DNA of 64,000 nucleotides from Incurvaria masculella (taxonomy: Eukaryota > Arthropoda > Insecta > Lepidoptera > Incurvariidae), in contig OX335641.1 in assembly GCA_946894095.1 (NCBI GenBank), positions 10,930,501 through 10,994,500 on the forward strand, given 5' to 3'. Below, in pieces: positions 58,290-64,000 of this stretch. Each line of letters starts with the position of its first letter. Positions within the stretch are counted from its first letter, which is position 1. The notes under the pieces are model-generated. The model was not told the origin of the DNA, made no database searches, and saw only the letters and a list, made by a program, of their open reading frames with translations. The position numbers and the translations under genes are program-made.

Positions 58290-60730
58290 GCCAACCCTTT
58301 GTGGGCTTACGGATATGGCTCAGTGGTTCGGCCAAACGCGTCTTTGCGGTCGTTTTGATGCCTCTGCCGATATAGCTGATGTAGAGAAAACTTAAGCCGC
58401 ATTTACATATGCTGAAAGGGCAATGCCCATTCCTCAATAGAACTAATATCGGTGCGGATTACTGTTCATATGGACTATTGAATAATTAGTCAAATAATTG
58501 GCAAAAATGTTAACAGCCATACTTTTAAAAAAATGCTAGACATATCGAATCATAGATGGATTCATACAATCAGTATTTCAGTCAGTATAATTTGTTAAAT
58601 GATAGTTTGAAAAAAAAATCAAATGATTAGAGAACAAATTATATAGTGTATCCCCCGAGCCGAGCGCCGATGTACGGCCTCGGGGCTCCCTGCAGTTCAC
58701 TGGCTCGTTACATCTTTTCTTTTGGGCCTCAACCAAATAAATACGGCTTTACGCATTGCGAGAGATAGGAATATAGACGGGTTTTTAAGCGCACTCATAA
58801 AAAAGGATAATAATACGAACGCAGCGGATGACCAGACACATAAGTCAAGTTTAAATATAATTCCTCGCAGTCACCACGTTAGCCGCAAGCAAAAACAGTT
58901 TGGTCATTTTTTTAACCACCAAACGCATCTAGTAGCGAAAGATTTCCACATAAAACCTATTGACTTGCAACAGTTCAGAAGAAAAAAATTGTACAAATCA
59001 AGAGATTCCTATTTACGACAGAACATAGACCGAGAACTTTACATATTAAATACGTGGAGTCAAACATTTAAAAGTTGTAATTATTTTACGTATGTAACTG
59101 GTTATATACTTGTACTCTTAAGTGCCGGAACTAACACAGCACCGGATCAGCTACAAAATATTTAATTAAGGAAACATTGCCAACGGAGAAGTCAAAGAAG
59201 ACGTGTGACGAATATTTATTTGAGAATCGTCAAAAGTTTGTTGAAATGATAAATAGATGCAAAACTAATGAGCGACACAAGAATGAAAGAACAAATTTAC
59301 AGAGCGGAAGTATGTGTAAATGTCGCGCCTGAGTGGCCTAGAAGAACGTACAATGTCTAGACAGAGGAAGTACGCGTAATCGTAGAGCATGTATGAAAAT
59401 AACTAAGCTGTGATTTTTTTAAATTATTTTTTTTATCTCAAATTCATCGGTAACACCATATCACAAAGGTACGACGATCTAATTACAGTTGCAATACATT
59501 TATACTTATTGAATTAAAATAAATGTTTGAATGTGTAAATTAAATTAAATTAAATACAATACAAACATTTCCTTCTTTTCAATACACACATTAACCCTTA
59601 TTACACAAAATTGTTTATTATTTTGATTTCTTATTATTATTTTTACTTTCTAAAAAAAATAATCAATTGTATAAAATGGCCGATCAAGTAAGAATCTCCT
59701 TAGTTTATTTTTAAAATATTTTTTTGAATAAGATTTTTTTACGTAGTCTGGAAGTGCATTAAAGATTAGTATGGACATATACTCATTGTCCTTTATCGTG
59801 CAGTACGGCGCTCTATCATATCTCGGATGGAATCGGGGATGCGGCGCGATGGTACGTCATATATTTCACGACAAAAGGTCAAAAGCAGGAAGGGGGGGTT
59901 GTGAATATAGAACATTAGATATGTCCACAGTGGGCACGCCGGCACAGACGGACGGACCGGCGACGTAATCCGGATACGTCGCATTGCGGCCGTGCGCACG
60001 CATACATTATCCCGCAATTGGCGCCCTACGCGTGCACTTCTGCCTACATATGCACTTATGCCGGCACGCCATAATCCTCACCATCGGGGAAGGCGGGGCG
60101 ATGATGCAAGCCTGCAATGACTGATTTAGTCATTGCGGTTTAGTTTCAGACAACATTGACACAAAAAACATTGACGCAGTAAAGTATGGAGAGATTTACT
60201 GCAAGGTACATAAATACATTTAGTCTATCCATTGAGCACGACTATACAGGATATGCCACTTAAACTAGGATGGAAGGAATAATGTTGTTATAATCAGGTG
60301 ACCAATTTGTAGCCGGACGGCGAAAAATAAAACAAATCGTGCTTTGATTCTCGTTTTCGAATAATGAGTACATCGTCTTCCTGAAGTTTCTGTAGCCTAA
60401 ACAGATATTAACAGTTAGTAACTAGCATTCGAAATAAAACGCACATTCGTAAAAAATAAACAACGAAGGAGAAGCATGCTGGTTGAATATAGTTCCATCG
60501 CGAAATCTCAGGATATCCCTAATATTCCTGAAGAACCGTAAAATGGTATCGCTCAATACTGATACGTAAAAAATTCACAAGACGCTATTTAGTGCAACGA
60601 ACATTCGATGTTGGGAGTCCCGAATTCGTTAGCCATGTAACTACAGTCGGAGCTTTTACAGTAACTGGTTGCTACGCTGCCGCCATACGAATGAGATTCG
60701 ATCGACTTCCATCCTTCCTTGCTTGCTGTG
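58290..60730. other. Intergenic DNA with an unassigned 147-codon ORF
   Basis: A plus frame at 58722-59165 (MGLNQINTALRIARDRNIDG…) is fairly polar, Lys/Asn/Gln-rich and unlike any family I know. It follows a GC-rich patch (58650-58700) and ends '…SAGTNTAPDQL'; the underlying DNA word 'gtgccggaac(c/t)aacacagcac' recurs at 63280, hinting that this is old repeat sequence. Another GC-rich patch lies at 59820-60110. Confidence 0.3.
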
Positions 60731-60734
60731 TTCA

Positions 60735-61945
60735 GCATATAACGCAGGTCTACTTTACCATCCCAAAACGTATATATACGTGTAAAGAAGAAAAAAGAGA
60801 ACAAAATGAAAGCGTAGAATCACATGCTAGTGCTCATGCTATTCCGCCTATAACGCGGGTCAACAATACCACTTCAAAACCTGCGTTATAGCAAGATCCC
60901 ACTGTATTTACCACGGAGGATAAAGGGAGAGAGGAGATGTTTTTAACTCATATTACTGAGGACCGCAGGGTGACACTGTGCGGGGAAGCGGGGGGAAAAT
61001 CGCTTCATGGTGGGGTCATGCACCGCCCATTTTTGCGAAATCCATCTACCGGAAGAATCGATATTCTGGAAGCAGCTATTCCGAGAGCTATTCTTAGTGG
61101 TTACAAGACTACAACTAGATGGCGCCTTTTAAATTTGACTAAGTGTTTTTTCTATAAAAAAAACCTTAGAAATTCAAATCTATGCTTTCACGCGGATTCA
61201 AATAATTTTAATTTAAAAATGTCATTAAAATTTGCATCATGAGATCAAATTTCTTACCGTAAAACGAAAATGATTGCGGGTCATCTATCGGCACATAGCA
61301 AGAGCGATACATCGACACAATGCTCGAATATTGACTCAAATTATAAAATATGAGGTGTTTTACTGACAAATAAAATGTAATTCCACCTACAAACTTTAGA
61401 TTATTTGGTCCTGTGTACAGTTTGCAACATTTTACACAAAATCTCATCGTGTAATGGACTGTTCGCCGAAAATTGCGCCGTAGACCAAAATATTGTCCCA
61501 CAACCTAACACCTCCAGCGCCATGTCGCGAATGTCGCTAAGCCACGCCTTCTTTATCACGTGGGCTGTGACGTAGCGACCCACTTGGTGGACACAGACCC
61601 AGTTTGCTTAAACCATCTCCTCTCTACCTCTATCCTCCGTGGTATTTACTGAAGCAACAACCGAACAAGATGAAACCGTGGAATCACATGCTAGTGCTTA
61701 TTTTACCCCAAGACCTGTGTTATAACGAGAGCACAATCATAACCTGCATTATAGCGAGATCCCACTGTATTTACTGAAGCAAGAACCGAACAAGATGAAA
61801 CCTTAGAATCACATCCTAGTGCTCATGTTGTGCAGCCTATAACGCGGGTCTATTTTACCCCAAAACCTGTGTTATAGCGATAGCCCACTGTATTTACCGA
61901 AGCAAGAACCGAAAAGATGAAGCCATAGAATCACGAACCTACCCC
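60735..61945. repeat. ~130-bp tandem array, interrupted by a transposon
   Basis: About 3.5 diverged units, each with 'cactgtatttactgaagcaa', 'gatgaaacc', 'gaatcacatgctagtgctca', 'cctataacgcgggtc' and 'aacctgtgttatagcgagat'. Units are at about 60735-60910 and 61643-61945; the gap is the transposon at 60911-61642. Confidence 0.8.
60911..61642. mobile_element. 732-bp non-autonomous DNA transposon with 6-bp target duplication
   Basis: Terminal inverted repeats of about 33 bp (CCACGGAGGATAAAGGGAGA… and its complement with about three mismatches). TATTTA occurs on both sides (60905-60910 and 61643-61648), and the uninterrupted tandem units nearby read CACTGTATTTACTG, showing the empty site. The interior (101- and 97-codon frames only) has no transposase. 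A six-base duplication fits few superfamilies I know of (for example IS3EU or Dada types), so the assignment is open. Confidence 0.88.
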
Positions 61946-61949
61946 ATCG

Positions 61950-63050
61950 GCACTTGATACTGCTCCAGTTTTCCACGCAAATTACAGTCCCGCCAAGATC
62001 GCTCGCAGCGCCACAATGGCCGCCCCAAGTGGTCGTCTCATTAAAAGTTGCCCGCTGCCTTCACCCGAGAGCGAAACAAATAAAAATACCCGCGGTCACA
62101 AATAAATAAGCGAATAAAGTCCCCACAACGTGAATTGCACGACCGATAGATGCGTCGCGAAATCTTTATACCACTGTACTGTAATTGTGCAGGTACCTAC
62201 TTATATTTTGTATGCTTGAATTGTTGGCGAAATTCACATTGGCTGTGCTCTTTGCCCTTCAGTTTTGAAATTAAATCTAATTTTTTGAGTGTACTTGTTT
62301 GCATAATAATGGCTTAGATACATTGGGACGGTAGGTACTAGTACAGTAGGCTAGACTAGGCCGCCTCCCAGTGAGTAGCTAGCTACTGTTTGATTGCATT
62401 CTACTCAAATTTGAATGCGTATATGATACATAACGTATTCGTTGACGTGCTTACGACGTACTGGACAATAGAGCCTCGTGCCTCAGCTATTAGTCTATGG
62501 ATGTCCTTGAGTCACGCAGTAAAATTTTTAGGACTCAACTGTTGGCGCAAATATAATATGTAGCAAAATGATATTATACGTCAAATATTAGAATTTGTTT
62601 AAGTAACATATATTTTTACGACTGCACTATTGTCGGCACAATTAATCCGTATCACATTGCCTCATTCAGTTGCAGATACACGTTTGTGTCTAGGTTTGTG
62701 TGCATTAAAATTTCGCAAAATTCTAAAGCGATACGAACAAAATGACGAGCCTGAAAATGCGTGGTGTGCACGCAGAGAGCGCGCGAATAGAATAGAGTTG
62801 CAAATCCACCGACCGAGTTGGCGAAAAAGTTACAAGAGTGGAGTGATTTTTCAACAGAACCCAACTTGGAAGTAGTGAGGTGAAGCGGCATATTTTATCG
62901 ATCACATCGATCGCCTGATATCCTGTTATTTTATTTTAAAGTTAAAAAGATAATTGTTACAAGAAATTTCACATACCAGTTATTTGAATCGATTAAGTGC
63001 CATTTTAAAGGTGACCTTTTATACACGTCGTGTATTAAGAATGGCTAATT
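61950..63050. other. Intergenic DNA, nothing recognised
   Basis: No supportable gene. Short GC-richer patch at 61970-62060. Confidence 0.45.
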
Positions 63051-63054
63051 TCAC

Positions 63055-63230
63055 ACTAACTGGTACGCTATTAGTATAACACACCACATAGGAACTAGGT
63101 GATATGCCATGATCTTGCTTATAAACACGGAGAATTTGTATTGCCGCTTCGACTATCGTTCAGTCAATGCGATGGTAACAATCCGGGCGGAATCAACCCT
63201 ACCAATTACGACGAATACCTCAGGCGGCTT
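63055..63230 (-). mobile_element. SINE fragment, minus orientation
   Basis: 'aacacaccacataggaacta', 'ccgcttcgactatcgttcag' and 'caatccgggcgg' match the SINE body at 51393-51600 in the same orientation. Confidence 0.65.
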
Positions 63231-63659
63231 TTACAACATGCAAGAGAAGACATTTTATGGCCCAATTGTAAACTTTTTACGTGCCGGAACCAACACAGCA
63301 CAAAATAAAAACCTATATAAAAAGACCTGCGAATGGCGAAAAGTGCCGCAAAGTACAAGTTTATTGAATTTTCAAATACGTATCCGACAATACTGCAGTT
63401 TATGTCACCATGGAAAAACATTTCGTTCCAACCTTATGACTCATCCCCACCAGTATGACCAGCGTTCCTAAAAACCATGGAAACCAAAAATAACGACGCA
63501 AACGTAGGCTACATTAAATTATACAAATTGATTTGGTATTTTTTACTGTAAAAATTGCATCACATTTTAGAATGAACGAAATGCACGTGGTTAAAGTGGT
63601 AGAAAAAACTCGGACAGATCTAATTTAGTTTTACTTGGGTTACCGTTGTCAAAACCGAC

Positions 63660-63925
63660 GAAAGAGACCAAATTGGCATGAGGAATGGCGGCCGGTCTAT
63701 CGACAAGTCGCGGCCGCAGCTGTGGCGTTATGCAGAATCAAGTGGGCGTGGCGACGAGCTCAGTAACGAGGCCTTCAGTCCCGCAGTCGATGCCGATCGA
63801 GGCGACAAACGCGACGCGCAAACAGGCCCGAAGGCAAGCACGACGGGGAATGCGTCACTCGTCGAAGGTAGAGTACGAGGCTTGGAGAGATATATTGATC
63901 TTGAATGCATGCAGAGAAATAATTA
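63660..63925 (+). other. GC-rich segment with two overlapping short frames
   Basis: CpG-rich (ggcggccggtctatcgacaa; gtcgcggccgcagctgtgg). Plus frames of 82 (63678) and 81 codons (63685, ATGGCGGCC start) overlap in different phases and neither is recognisable. Could be an exon or promoter; undecided because the window ends soon after. Confidence 0.3.
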
Positions 63926-64000
63926 ACTAGTAACGATTATCCACTAGAAGATAAAACGAAAGCGTTAAACACAGACCCGTGTCATTTTGCGTGAAAAATT

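Noticed and set aside
58306..58335. tRNA A-box-like word (atggctcagtggttcgg)
   Set aside because: No B-box follows at tRNA spacing and there is no matching body.

Overview
The window is repeat-rich, gene-poor eukaryotic DNA, most likely from a moth or butterfly. Evidence: AT-rich sequence with GT-AG-type splice signals; TTAGG-type insect telomeric blocks (about 3633-3656, and CCTAA at 12052-12068); and two copies of a repeat I recognise from Lepidoptera (starts like 'agggttccgtac', carries a (CCGT)n run, ends 'cgcacttggccggttttt'; 37004-37307 and 46108-46353). This is inference from sequence character; no database was searched. Almost all six-frame ORFs are under 150 codons and look like chance. 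The only host coding segment I can defend is one first coding exon of 43 codons on the minus strand (17945-18073), ending in a good splice donor.

Layout. 1-5900: unique intergenic DNA with a TTAGG block and a GC-rich island. 5985-7105: a tandem dimer of a 0.54-kb, internally palindromic unit studded with ACGTATAA/TTATACGT motifs. 7261-11558: a structurally complete Ty3/gypsy-type LTR element with identical 258-bp LTRs and AGTAT flanks, whose gag, protease, RT and integrase are all broken and which carries a 19-bp minisatellite. 11564-20057: intergenic DNA with a SINE, small inverted-repeat elements and the host exon. 20062-33352: a 13.3-kb LTR element with 3378-bp LTRs, an ATAC target duplication, and a 6.5-kb internal region without recognisable intact genes; this is the outstanding feature. 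33353-64000: intergenic DNA packed with SINEs, LINE tails (41523-42036, 45844-46098), TTAA-flanked MITEs, a 3.4-kb inverted-repeat structure, a 40-bp perfect palindrome, and a 732-bp DNA transposon inserted in a ~130-bp tandem array.

How the parts relate. The giant LTR element appears to run on the minus strand (a G-rich tract abuts its left LTR on that strand), the same direction as the host exon, and lies about 2 kb upstream of its ATG, so its left LTR is a candidate alternative promoter. Both LTR elements have (near-)identical LTRs but no usable enzymes, so both were probably mobilised in trans by relatives elsewhere in the genome. Three SINE copies share one body but carry different heads (tRNA-like or 5S rRNA-like). 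Stretches not listed were read and gave nothing I could support.
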